From Liquidambar formosana (taxonomy: Eukaryota > Streptophyta > Magnoliopsida > Saxifragales > Altingiaceae): a stretch of 64,000 nucleotides of DNA. The DNA is taken from assembly GCA_039720395.1 (NCBI GenBank), contig CM077823.1, positions 11,612,107-11,676,106 of the forward strand, in the 5' to 3' direction. Positions 44,097 to 55,598 of this stretch are shown here, in pieces. A model generated the notes under the pieces. That model was not told where the DNA came from and did not search any database. It saw only the letters and a program-made list of their open reading frames with translations. How positions within the stretch are numbered: position 1 is the first letter of the stretch; each line of letters starts with the position of its first letter. Made by a program: the position numbers and the translations under genes.

Positions 44097-44266
44097 AATA
44101 GAAATCGTGGAGAGTACCTTTAATAGAAAACAAACAAGCCTGCAAAATTGATTAGCTGTGAAAAATAAACTCATCAATCAAATAAAAATAAAACACACAA
44201 AGAAAATAGGTTAGACAAAATAAATAAATGGTCTTTTAAAGCCAGATTCCAAGGCTATTAGTGAAT
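44097..44266. other. D sequence between F and integrase
   Basis: Non-coding 3' flank of D integrase. It continues beyond F at 26989. No motif recognised. Confidence 0.5.
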
Positions 44267-45426
44267 TTAAACGGTAGCATATTCAGGATCCACCAAATTT
44301 ATGGATTCAATGAGCTCTTTTTCTATGTCTCCTTCCACATAAGGTTTTAGTCTTTGGCCATTGACCTTAAACATAGAACCATCATGTGGATTTAAAATTT
44401 CAACAGCACCATGGGGAAAAACCTGGTTAACAACAAAAGGGCCGTCCCATCTAGATCTCAACTTACCAGGAAAGAAGCGCAACTTAGAGTTGAAAAGCCA
44501 CACCTTTTGATTGGGTTCAAAGGACTTTCTGTTGATGTGTTTATCATGAAAAGCTTTAGTCCTATTCTTGTAAATCCTAGCATTCTCATACGCATCATTG
44601 CGTATCTCTTCCAATTCACTGATTTGAAGTTTTCGGTGTGAGCCCGCATCAGCTAAATCAAAGTTAAACTTCTTCACAGCCCAAAGTGCCCTGTGTTCTA
44701 GCTCAACTGGTAAATGACAAGCTTTACCAAACACTAAACAGTAGGGGACATACCTATGGGAGTTTTATAGGCAGTACGATACGCCCACAAAGCATCATTC
44801 AAGCGTAAGGACCAGTCTTTTCTATCAGGTCTAACCGTTTTCTGAAGGATGTTTTTGATTTCCCTATTAGAAACTTCGACTTGTCCACTAGTTTGGGGAT
44901 GATATGGGGTGGCAACTTTATGGGTAATGGAGTACTTGCGAACCAAAGCCTCAAAAGGCCGATTGTTAAAGTGTTTACCCTCATCACTAATTATAGCACG
45001 CGGAAAGCCAATACGACAAAAGATATTGTCTTGAAGGAATTTGACCACAACCTTGTGGTCATTTGTTTTTGTGGCAATCGCTTCCACCCATTTTGACACA
45101 TAATCTACCCCAACCAGAATGTACTTAAAGCCAAAAGAAGTTGGAAATGGACCCATGAAATCAATACCCCACACATCAAAGATTTTTACCACCAGGATGG
45201 GATTCAGAGGCATCATGTCACATCGGGAAATGGATCCCATTTGTTGACATCTTTCACAGGCATGACAAAATGCATGGGCATCTTTGAATAAAGTAGGCCA
45301 ATAAGACCCACTTTGCAAGACTTTAGCAGTAGTCTTCTTCCCACTAAAATGCCCTCCACAGGCAAGAGAATGACAAAAGGTGAGGATACTATTGGTTTCA
45401 TTTTCTGTGTCACATTTTCGAATCAC
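44267..45426 (-). pseudogene. D integrase
   Basis: An Athila-type integrase in two frames. The N-terminal zinc-binding part has CHACERCQ. The core has [19 protein letters not shown] and [14 protein letters not shown] (D, D, E present). The C-terminal part (from 44734) has [17 protein letters not shown] and [17 protein letters not shown] one-base deletion near 44745-44750, after PIGMSP, moves the frame, and stops precede 45426 on the RT side. It ends at 44267 (PEYATV). Confidence 0.9.
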
Positions 45427-45564
45427 TTAATCTAGGCAATATTTGAACAGCTCTAGATCCTCCCACAGGTAAAACTTAACTTGGGAAAAAAATCGATCTT
45501 TATCTTGCTTAGACCAATGAGGTGGGATTTGACCAACTGCAAGATAATTCACAATATGAGCAAA

Positions 45565-47070
45565 TCATGGTAATTTAACATGAGAAACCTCAAATAATTG
45601 CTCATCTGGGAAAGAATCTGGTATTGGTAAGTTGGTACCAGAATGTTCAACTAGAATCCGAGACAAATGATCTGCAACCACATTTTCTGACCCCTTTTTA
45701 TCCCGAATCTCCAAATTAAACTCTTGTAGCAACAAGATCCATCTAATGAGGCGAGGTTTAGTGTCTTTTTTGGACAGTAAATACCGTAAAGCGGCATGAT
45801 CAGAGAACACTACAACCTTAGATCCTAAGAGATAGGATCGAAATTTATCAAGGGCAAATACTACAGCTAGTAATTCTTTTTCTGTTGTGGTATAATTCAA
45901 TTGAGCTTCAGAAAGAGTTTTACTAGCGTAGTATAACACATGGGGTTTTTTATTCACCCGTTGCCCCAAGACTGCACCAACTGCATAGTCGGATGCATCA
46001 CACATAATCTCAAATGGGAGTGACCAGTTGGGTGGTTGAATGATGGGAGCAGTGGACAATAATGAGCGAAGTTTCTTAAAAGCTTCCAAGCAGGCATTAT
46101 CAAAGATAAATGGTACATCCTTGACAAGAAGATTGCACAAGGGTCGAGAGATTTTGCTAAAGTCTTTGATGAATCGACGATAGAATCCTGCATGACCAAG
46201 AAAAGATCGCACTTGCCTAACAGATGCTAGGGGAGGAAGGCTAGAGATGAGGTCAACCTTGGCTTTATCTACTTCTATCCCCCTAGAAGACACAATATGT
46301 CCCAAAACAATTCCTTTTTGAACCATAAAATGACTCTTTTCCCAACTCAGAACAAGATTTGTCTCTATGCAACGTTTAAGAACATTAGAAAGATTTTGGA
46401 GACAATCATCAAAAGTGATCCCAAATACTGAGAAATCATCCATGAAAACTTCAAGAAATTTTTCCACCATGTCAGAGAAAATAGACAACATACACCGCTG
46501 AAAGGTAGCAGGTGCATTGCATAAGCCAAAAGGCATATGCCTATATGCAAATGTACCAAAAGGACAGGTGAAAGTTGTCTTCTCTTGGTCATCGGGGAAA
46601 ACAAGTACTTGGTTATCTCCAGAATAACCATCTAGAAAGCAGTAGAAGCTTTGGCCTGCTAACCTCTCTAAGATTTGATCGATGTAGGGTAGAGGGAAAT
46701 GGTCTTTTCTAGTTACCAAATTAAGCTTCCGATAATCAATGCAAACACGCCAACCTGTTGTTGTACGTGTTGGAACTAGTTCACCATGTTCATTTTTGAC
46801 AACAGTAATTCCTGACTTTTTGGGCACCACTTGAGTAGGACTTACCCATTTACTGTCTGAGATGGGGTATATGATACCTGCATCTAATAACTTCATAACT
46901 TCTTTTTTTACAACCTCCTTCATGTTAGGATTTAACTTCCTTTGCATTTCATGAATTGGCTTGGCATTCTCCTCAAGATGAATGCGGTGCATGCAAATGG
47001 AAGGGTCGATCCCTTTTAAATCAGCCACAGACCATCCTATAGCACCCATATGTTCTTTAAGCATGCTCAT
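45565..47070 (-). pseudogene. D reverse transcriptase and RNase H
   Basis: 501 intact residues inside the broken polyprotein: [48 protein letters not shown] and FMDD (residues 209-212). RNase H has [41 protein letters not shown] and VADHLSR, all catalytic positions present. There is a single RNase H, as expected for Athila, in contrast to B and F. The frame is the same as protease and gag, so the separating stops (for example TAG at 47083-47085, probably from CAG) are point mutations. Confidence 0.95.
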
Positions 47071-47082
47071 AAGTTGACTTTC

Positions 47083-47934
47083 CTATTCAGTAGTCAAGTT
47101 AGATGCTATAATGACTGGAAGGGTGTCATCAGGTCTGAAGAATGCATACTTAAGTGTATCGGGGAGTGGCTTCAACTCAAGTTTGGGAGCCACTTCAGTG
47201 GAAGGAAGGGTAGGTTCACTAGACAATGGAGGCAAAGACTCAAATTTGGATTTCCAAGGTGTATGATCCTGGAGGGGTGGTAGTTCAAGCATAGCATTCA
47301 CTTCCTCAATAGATTTTTCAATATCAAACTCATCATAGCCAAAATGAGCTAGACATGCTTCCAATGGATCCTCGGTTAAAATGTAGGGTAAAGCTTCTTC
47401 AACTAAACCATCGATGACATCTACTGCAAAACAATCATCCTCCTTGGAAGGTTGTTGAGCAGCATTAAACACATTTAGCCTTGCTTTCATGTTACCAAAG
47501 GACAAATCCATCACTCCAGACCTACAATTGATGCAAGCATTAGCTGTAGCTAAGAAAGGGCGACCTAAGATAACGGGAATTTGTTTTCTTAGATTGCATA
47601 CTGGTTCCATATCAAGAATAAGAAAGTCTACAGGGAAGTAGAACCTATCTACCTTAACAAGAACATCCTCAATTATTCCACGTGGCACCTTAACAGATCT
47701 ATCAGCTAATTGCAAAGTAACTGATGTTGGTTTCAACTCACCTAACCCAAATTGCTCATATACCGAATAAGGAAGGAGATTAACACTTGCCCCTAAGTCT
47801 AAGAGTGCCCTATCTATGGAATGATTTCCTATCACACATGAGATGGTAGGAGCACCTGGATCCTTAAACTTGGGAGGAGTGCTATTTTGAAAAATGGAAC
47901 TCACTTGCTCGGTTAGAAACACCTTTTTGGACAC
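47083..47934 (-). pseudogene. D aspartic protease region
   Basis: The retroviral-type protease has active site ALLDLGASVNLLPYS and C-terminal IPVILGRPFLATANACINC, followed by a linker toward RT. It is the continuation of the gag frame after TAA 47935-47937. It ends at TAG 47083-47085. Confidence 0.9.
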
Positions 47935-49812
47935 TTATGCCCGAGTCTTGCGCTTTTGAGTGCAAAGGTCTTTGAGAAATTTGGCATAGGATGGGATTTG
48001 TTTGATGGCATCAAGAAGGGGAAGATTGATTTTCACTTGTTTGAACATTTCCATCATATCTTCCATAGATGTTCCTTTTTTTCCAAAAGGAGAAGGTGCA
48101 TCAAGACAAGTGGGAAAAGGAGCTTTTGGCAAATATGGTGTTGCCATAGGATTTGGTGATGTGGAAAGAGATGGAGGAGGATCCTTCTTTGATTCATTTA
48201 TTTTTTCAATCCCTGAATCCTTGGACCTGCTAACTGACTGGCCATTCTTTTCCTCATCCACTCCAGGCCTAGTATCAATCACTCGCCCATCCCTTAAGGT
48301 CACAATTGCCTTTGCTTGCTCTTGGTAAGCGGCATCAGCCTGTGAATTTTCTATGGAATATTGACCCTTAGGATTGTTCACTGGTTGGCTTGGAAGTTTT
48401 CCCTCTTCTCGTCTACTAAGAGCATTTGCTAATAGCCCGATTTGGGCTTCAAGCTTGGCTATTGACTGAGTATGGGAATGCAGCATTTGTGTGTTGGCTT
48501 CAAGTCCTTGAAGGCCTTGCAATACTCTCTCCTCAAAAGATGGATTTCTTGGAGGTGGAAGATTAGAGTGTGGGAATGGCTGCTGTGGTCGAAAAGGTTG
48601 ATAACCAGAAGGGTTGAGAGTATGAGGCAAATTTGGCCTTTGAGATTGGGCAAATGAATTCCTTGGAGCTTGTTTCCAAGAAAAATTGGGGTGGTTTCTC
48701 CATCCCGGGTTATAGTTATTAGAGAAAGGATCATTACCCGGTCTAGAGAATCCTTGAGCAGCATTGGCTTGTTCTTGGACAAACTCAGGGAATTGGGAAG
48801 CCATTGGGCATTCATTTATGAAGTGAGCACGGCTAGAACATAAAGCACATTCTTCTTGTAAGGTGGGAGGCTGAGAAGATGTTGTAGGGATTTGTCCTAT
48901 AGACAACAATTGATCAAGCTTTTGAGATAAAGCATCCACTTTCCCATAGATATCTATGGAGTGCCCTACTTCGTAGATACCTCCTCTCTTTTGAGAATTA
49001 GAAGATGTTGGTTTTTCACTCCTAGAGGCCGCAACATGTTGAAAAGAATTCTCACTAAGGTTCTCAAATAATTCCCAAGCCTCATTTTCACTTTTCATCA
49101 TGAAAGTCCCACAACAAGAGGCATCCACCATTTGACGGTGATTTGTGGATAAACCATCATAAAAGCATTGAACTAGTTGCCACTTGGGCACTGCATGGTG
49201 AGGACATTTACGAATGAGGTCTTTGAATCTCTCCCAAGTCTCATGAAATTGCTCACCATCGAGTTGTGAGAAACTCGTGATAGCTCACCGAATTTGGTTG
49301 GTCTTGCCTATGGAAAAATACTTCTTTAGGAATTCTCGTTGCATTTGTTCCCACGTGGTAATTGTGTTGCCTTCTAAGGAGTTAAGCCAGTTTTTGGCAT
49401 CATCCTTAAGTGAGAATAGAAACAGCCTCAATCTAAGAGCATCATCAGAAAAATTTGAAAATTTGACTGTAGAACAGATTTCGAGGAATTCATCAAGATG
49501 CTTATAAGGGTTTTCATTTCTCAATCCATAGAAAGATGGAAGCGTTTGGATCACACTGGACCTAATCTCATATTGAGCAGCAGCTACAGTGGGTAGCCGA
49601 ATGCAGGAAGGTGATGTGTATGTGGAGGGGGTAAAGTACTCCCTCAATGGCTTGGGCAGGTCTTGGTTTTCTGGATTCATGATTTTAGGTGTACCAATAG
49701 TCTTATTAGATTGTGAAGACAGTCTAATAGTCCTAAGGGTGTACTCTATCTCAGAATCAAAGGGTACTAAGTCAGGAAACAAAGAACGACGTCCATGCAT
49801 ACAACACCTCAA
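47935..49812 (-). pseudogene. D gag with one internal stop
   Basis: An Athila-type gag. The N-terminal part (49812-49285) has ENPYKHLDEFLEICSTVKF and FLFSLKDDAKNWLNSL. TGA at 49285-49287 interrupts it, probably from CGA (C-to-T). The rest (49191-47935) has the Gln/Pro-rich region and a canonical CCHC zinc knuckle CX2CX4HX4C (CALCSSRAHFINEC). All parts share one frame with protease and RT. Confidence 0.92.
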
Positions 49813-49911
49813 AACTCTTTTTTAAAATTTTTTTATTATTTCATTTTTTTTTTTTTTTTTGTGTGTGTGCAGCTGCAAGAAAACAAGAATAATTACAACA
49901 AGGTAATATAT

Positions 49912-50143
49912 TTGAAAGATAAAATGAAATAAATAAAGTAAAATAGGCGGTACAACCGTCCTTGAAAAGAAAAGAAAAGAAAGGAGAGAAAAGATGTATA
50001 TATATATATATATATCAGTAGGCGGTAAAACTGGCCATAATAATGATAATAATAACAATAATAATAATAATACTGAAATGAAATAAATAAAGTAAAGCAG
50101 GCGGTACAACCAGTCCTTGAAAAGAAAAGAAAAGAAAAGAAAA

Positions 50144-50191
<48 letters not shown>

Positions 50192-50345
50192 TAGGCGGTA
50201 AAACCGGCCATAATAATGATAATAACAATAATAATAATAATACTAAAATGAAAGAAATAAAGTAAAACAGGCGGTACAACCGTCCTTGAATAGTTAGTCA
50301 AGTTATGTTAGTTGTCAAATTAGGCAGGCAGTACAACCGTCCTTG
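49912..50345. repeat. Tandem repeat with (TA)n in D leader
   Basis: About two and a half copies of a unit of roughly 155-185 bp: AGGCGGTACAACC, AAAAGAAAAGAAAAG, a (TA)n run, CAGTAGGCGGTAAAAC, and a TAATAATAA run. Length differences come mainly from the (TA)n tract (longest at about 50147-50188). Long frames here encode only Tyr/Ile/Leu repeats and are not genes. Confidence 0.88.
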
Positions 50346-50514
50346 AATAGCATTAAAATTTTTTTAAAAAATTTTTTAGCCTAATGTCTGCTCGTCTATG
50401 TAGTCTACCAATTACCTGCACATGAAAAAAAAATGAAATTAGTAAAACAAAAAATTCTAAACTAAGAATTATAGTAGAATATCAATTCTCTAATTAACGC
50501 AATCGCACTGACAG

Positions 50515-50532
50515 TCCCCGGCAACGGCGCCA
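50515..50532 (-). promoter_or_regulatory. Primer-binding site of D (tRNA-Asp)
   Basis: The - strand reads TGGCGCCGTTGCCGGGGA, six bases from the LTR end, the PBS complementary to plant tRNA-Asp that is usual for Athila. Confidence 0.92.
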
Positions 50533-50538
50533 AAAATT

Positions 50539-51901
50539 TGATCGTGTCAAAATCAATTACCCGTAGGATGCAAAAAATTGTATATAGTGGTAGTACGGGT
50601 GTCGTACCATAGGGACTGTACTGGGATTATTTTAATTTTGAAAACTGAATACTAAAATAATTCACAAAGATGATTTTTGTAGTTTTGAATTCTATGGAAT
50701 GCAAGCAAAATAAATTTATATTTTCTTCAAGAAAGGAAATACTTAGGGTCTCAAATCCACCACTAATCTTGTATAAAAATGCACTTATTGTAACGTGTTT
50801 CAAGAAATTATTATTTGGTATGAGCAAGACTCATTGTAGCTACAAGCCCAATGACATCATCAAGAAAGATTCATATATTTGTAAATTAGGCATAACTCAT
50901 CAAAGATATAGCATGAACCGTCTCACCTACTCTACTCTAAACTAATTTGTGAGCACGACTCATCTTGTCTAAGCATGAATCATCTTAATCTCCAAATATA
51001 TGTACAGTGAAAACCATTGTATTTAAAATCACAGAAATTAAACACAATTTGAGATAAAAACACTAAAACCAATTGTATCAATAATACAATCCTCCTAGTT
51101 ATGCAATCCTCATACACAAATAATCAAATCAACAACACAATACAATAAAATACACCATACTTGATTAGGGCTTCATCTCCCCCCTAAGACAAAGATTAGT
51201 TGGCCATGTAGATAATCAAGAACTAGTCTCTCCCCTTTGCCACCTTTGTACCTCCTCCTCTTTTTATCTCCTCTCCTTCCCTTTGTTATGTGAATTCCCT
51301 TGGTATTTATAGGAGATGGGGGAAGGATCCAGCTGATCCCACAAGTCAAAAGCAATGCCTAATTTCTTTGAATTCTTGGCTGCCCATGTTCTCACTTTGA
51401 CAAATGCTGCCAGATTCAGATTTTTGCAAATAAGTCCACTTCCAGCTCATTTTTGACTTAGAAGACGTTTGAATCAGGAAATGCCATAAACTAAACAATT
51501 GTAGCTCTTTAAGTCCTCTTTCCAGAGCCACAAATTTCACCCAAATCGGATATAGGAATCACAAGTTATGGCCAGATTACCAAAACTTGGTCAATCTGTC
51601 CAGATTTGCTGCTGATTTTGGGATCATGAATTTCTTTGCCTAACTTTGAATTTCAGCTGCTCAAATCTTCAAAATTGTTGACCCAACTCTTGTTGCAGCT
51701 CCATGAAATTTTAGGTAGGTGAGAAACCCATTTCAAGTTGCATTTATTAGCTTAAGTAGTCCTGATTGTCATCTTTTCTGGTATAAACTCAACAGCTCTG
51801 CAATAAATCAAGAATACTTTAAACACATAAAATTAAATATAATAAAATAACTAGAAAATATAAATTAGGGAGTAATTTCAATGAATATTTTGTACTTATC
51901 A
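50539..51901 (-). repeat. 5' LTR of D, 1,363 bp
   Basis: TGATCGTGTC...ACTTATCA, followed by TSD CCTAC at 51902-51906. The TATA box in - orientation is at 51304-51311. Confidence 0.95.
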
Positions 51902-51906
51902 CCTAC

Positions 51907-52050
51907 GTATCCCCATTTTCTTTTCTTTTTTTCTTTTTTTTTCTTTTTTTCTTTTTTTTTTCTTTTTCTTTTTGGGGAATCAGGTCCTCGTAGTTCACAT
52001 GCCTTAACTTTTGCCTAGGCCGCCCTTACGGGTTTTTAACCTAGCAGGCC
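51907..52050. other. B sequence between D and pol
   Basis: 3' flank of B pol, with a T/C-rich stretch (51913-51975) equal to that of F at 33428-33470. Confidence 0.6.
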
Positions 52051-55000
52051 TCATACATAATACTTCTTTAATTGATCCAAATTGGTACGACAAGCGAACT
52101 TGATCCCATCCAAATCCATAAATCGAACAGCCCCTGCTGGCAATATTTCCTTGATGACGTACGGTCCACCTCAACTTGGTTTGAACTTTCCTCGTGGATC
52201 GAAAATTGGAGCTCGGATCTCTTTCAATACCAAATCCCCTTTCTTCAAGCCTCTGTCTTTGACATGTTTGTTGGACCCCCTTGCGACTCTTCTCCTGGTA
52301 CCCTTGCACATGGTAGAGAGCCCTCAATCGCCTTTCATCTAGCAATACCAACTCATCATAACGACCTTTGATCCAGTCCACCTCTGCTAGCTGGCTTTCC
52401 ATAGCAACCCTTAGCGAAGGAACTTCTAATTCCACTGGTAGAACGGCCTCCATTCCATACACTAAAGCATACGGCGTAGCCCCTGTTGACAATTTGATTG
52501 ACGTTCTGTACCCCCATAATGCCAATGGTAGTTTCTCATGCCAATCAATGTACGTGTCAGCCGTCTTCTGTAGTAACTTCTTGATGTTTTTGTTGGCGGC
52601 TTCCACTGCACCGTTAGTCTGTGGGCGATACGGGGATGACAAGTGGTGAACGATCTTATACTTCTGCAAGAGTTCTTTAGTTTCCTTCTGAAAATGCTGA
52701 CCGTTATCTGAAATGACCTCATGCAGTACCCCATATCGGTAGATAATGTTGAGCTGTATGAACTGTGCTACCTTTTTGGCATTCAAAACCTTGAAGGAAG
52801 CTACTTCCACCCACTTGGTGAAGTAATCGATGGCTACCAAGATGTATTCATGTCCGTTGGATGCCTTGCGCTTAATTTGCCCAATGATATCTATTCCCTA
52901 TACTGCAAACAGCCATGGAGTTGACATGCTTGTTAAGGGCATGGAGGACAAGTGTTGTCCGTTGGCAAAGAGCTGACACTTATGGCACTTCTTGACGTGG
53001 GCATAGCAATCCCTTTCCATTGTAGACCAGTAATACGCTAGCCTCATGATCTTCTTAGCCAGCATGTATCCATTTATATGCGGAGCCCCCACTCCTTCAT
53101 GAATTTCTTCGATAAGTTTTCTAGCTTTCTTTCTCCGTGACACACAGCAAGTGAATTCCATCGTAAGACCTCCGATACAACTTCCCTCCGCTTACCACAT
53201 AATGGCTTGCCAATCTCCTCAATGTTCATCTGTCCACACGAGATGCTTCTTCTGGATATTCCCTTTCCTCGATGAGCCTTCTTATGTCATAAAACCAAGG
53301 GTGATTATCTATTATCTCCCCTTCTCGGATGGAACAGCAATAAACAAGCTTCTCTCTGCATTCGATTACGAGCGGTTTCACACTTCCTCCTTCTGGTATT
53401 TCCACCATTGAAGCTAGAGTGGCTAAGGCATCAGCAAACTGATTCTTGTTTCTTGACAGGTAATTGAACTCGATCTCTGCAAACTCTTTGGTCAGCGCTT
53501 CCAAATAGGCGTGATAGGGCAACAGTTTCTCGTCACGAGTTTTCCATTCCCCTTTTATCTGATAGATGATCAATGTTGAATCCCTGAACACTTCTAGTTC
53601 TTTTATTCCCAACTCTAATGCAGCTTCCAATGCTAGGATGCAGGCCTCATACTCCGCAATGTTGTTGGTAGCTTCGAACCCCAATTTAACTGCTAAAGGC
53701 GTGAAGGCTTCTTCGGGCGAAACTAGTAGCACTCCTATCCCATAACCTCTTCTGTTTACAACTCCGTCGAAGTAGACCCTCCAAACCTTCTTCTTGATTT
53801 CAAGAATGTCTTCGTCGGGGAACTCGTCATTGAATTGGGTTGATGATGACACAGGGCAACTTGCCAAGTGGTCTTCAACAAAACTTCCTTTAATGGACTT
53901 TTGTGCGAGGTATTTTATGTCGAACTCATTGAGGTGAAGCGACCAACGAGCGGTCTTGTACGATAGGACTTGTTTTTCTAGCAAATACTTCAAAGGATCC
54001 AATCGACTTATCAGCAGGACTTCGAAAGACATTATGTAATGACGGAGTTTCTGGGTGGCCCATACCAATGCTACGCAAGCCTTTTCTAGTGCATTGTACT
54101 TTACTTCATAATCTGTCATTTTCTTGCTCAAGTAGTAGATGCCATTTTCCTTTTTCGACCCTTCAAGGTATTGAGCTAACATGGCTCTCGTCGCGGTTTT
54201 AGTAACCGTTAAGTATAACAGTAATGGTTCACCTTGCCGTGGGGGAACCAAGATTGGGGGATTGCTCAAATACCTTTCAATGGCCTCAAAGCTTCTTGAC
54301 AATCCTCATTCCATTCCTTGGAAACACCCTTCTTAAGTAGCTTGAAAATTGGCTCGCACACCATAGTCAGATTGGCGATAAAACGGCTTATGTATTAAAC
54401 TCTCCCTAGAAAACCCCGGATCTGCTTTTTGGTTCTTGGTGGCTCCATCTCTGTGATAGCTTTTATCTTCCCTAGATCAACTTCAATTCCCCTCTAAGTG
54501 ATCATGAAACCCAACAGCTTCCCTACGGTGACTCCAAAGGCACACTTCTGAGGATTCAATCGGAGGTTGTACTTTTTCGCCCGTTCTAAGGAACTTCTCC
54601 AATGCCGCGAAATGTCCTTCCCGCTCTATGGATTTGACTATCATGTCGTCCACATACACCTCTACTTCTTTATGGATCATATCATGCAATAGGGTCATAG
54701 CAGCTCTTTAGTAAGTGGCCCCTGGCGTTTCTTAAGCCAAAAGGCATTACCTTGTAGCAATACGTGCCCCACTGCGCTGATAAAAGCCGTCTTTTCCATG
54801 TCTCGAGGCGCTATCTTTATCTGGTTGTAACCGAAAAACCATCCATGAAAGAGAGAACAGCATGGCCTGTTGTACTATCCACCAACACATCGATATGCGG
54901 TAGAGGGAAATCGTCCTTTGGGCTCGCAGCATTAAGGTCACGGAAGTCCACACACATTCGCACTTTCCCATCTTTTTTAGGCACAGGCACTATGTTAGAC

Positions 55001-55413
55001 AACTATTCAGGGTACTCCACAACTTAGAGAAACTCGGCATCTAATTGTTTAGTTACCTCTTCTTTTACTTTCAAAGCCCATTCCAGTTTTAATCTTCTTA
55101 ATTTCTACTTTACAGGCTTTTTAGTGGGATTAGTGGGGATGTAATGTTGCACAATATCTGGATCAATACCAGGCATATCTTCATAAGACCATACGAAGGC
55201 CTCTATGTTGGCTTTTAGAAGTATTATCAATTTTTCTTTTTCAGTAGGCAAGAGAGTTATCCCAATTTTAATTATCCTTGGCAATTCATCTGTCCCTAGA
55301 TTGATTGATTCCAATTCATCCATGTTAGGTTCGGTAACACCCCTTTTCCTTTACTCAACGAGCTCCGAAGGAATGTCATTCCTAGAATCTATATCCATGC
55401 CATAGATATCCAT
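52051..55413 (-). pseudogene. B pol, broken
   Basis: Homologue of F pol, 3,363 versus 3,360 nt. It begins MDIYGMDID at 55413 and ends at TGA 52051. Preserved pieces: RT (DFRDLNAASPKDDFPLP; EVYVDDMIVK near 54640), degenerate RNase H, second RNase H (YFDGVVNRRGYGIG, AEYEACILALEAAL, FADALATLA in 54302-53226), integrase zinc finger (53161-52898) and core (ISDNGQHF, GAVEAANKN in 52840-52004). Lesions include TAA 55351-55353, TAG 55105-55107, and frameshifts between 54817 and 54698, between 53226 and 53161, and near 52290. Several stops are C-to-T type. Confidence 0.92.
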
Positions 55414-55432
55414 AGAAGAGAGAAAGGAAACA

Positions 55433-55598
55433 CTGCAAATAATGAAAAGAAACACACTTTATTGACTGAACTAACAAAAACAAAGAAAAAAAAGCATATG
55501 TGCCTCAACTAGGGAACGACTCCTAACTCCACAAGGTGGGCTAGGCGGACACACTTTATTTGAAAGGAAAACCAAACAAGACTACTAAAGGAACCTAC
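55433..55598 (-). other. Predicted intron between protease and RT of B
   Basis: The 5' site GTAGGT at 55598-55593 and 3' site TTTGCAG ending at 55433 are at the same positions as in F. Exon context is conserved on both sides. Confidence 0.6.

Larger units (their letters stand above)
19812..51901 (-). mobile_element. Element D: Athila-type Ty3/gypsy retrotransposon
   Basis: D is a complete element on the - strand carrying solo LTR E and element F inside its 3' half. Without these it is about 12.0 kb, normal for Athila. Evidence: LTRs 19812-21185 and 50539-51901, PBS complementary to tRNA-Asp, Athila-style gag, protease (LLDLGASVN), RT with FLDGYSG and FMDD, and integrase. The LTRs differ by about 16 substitutions plus one 11-bp indel (about 1.2 %). 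The single long gag-pro-pol frame is broken by a few stops and one frameshift, so D is not autonomous now. Confidence 0.95.

Noticed and set aside
49822..50279. Tyr/Ile/Leu-rich frames of about 100-130 codons on the - strand
   Set aside because: They only translate (TA)n and TAATAA runs in the D leader.
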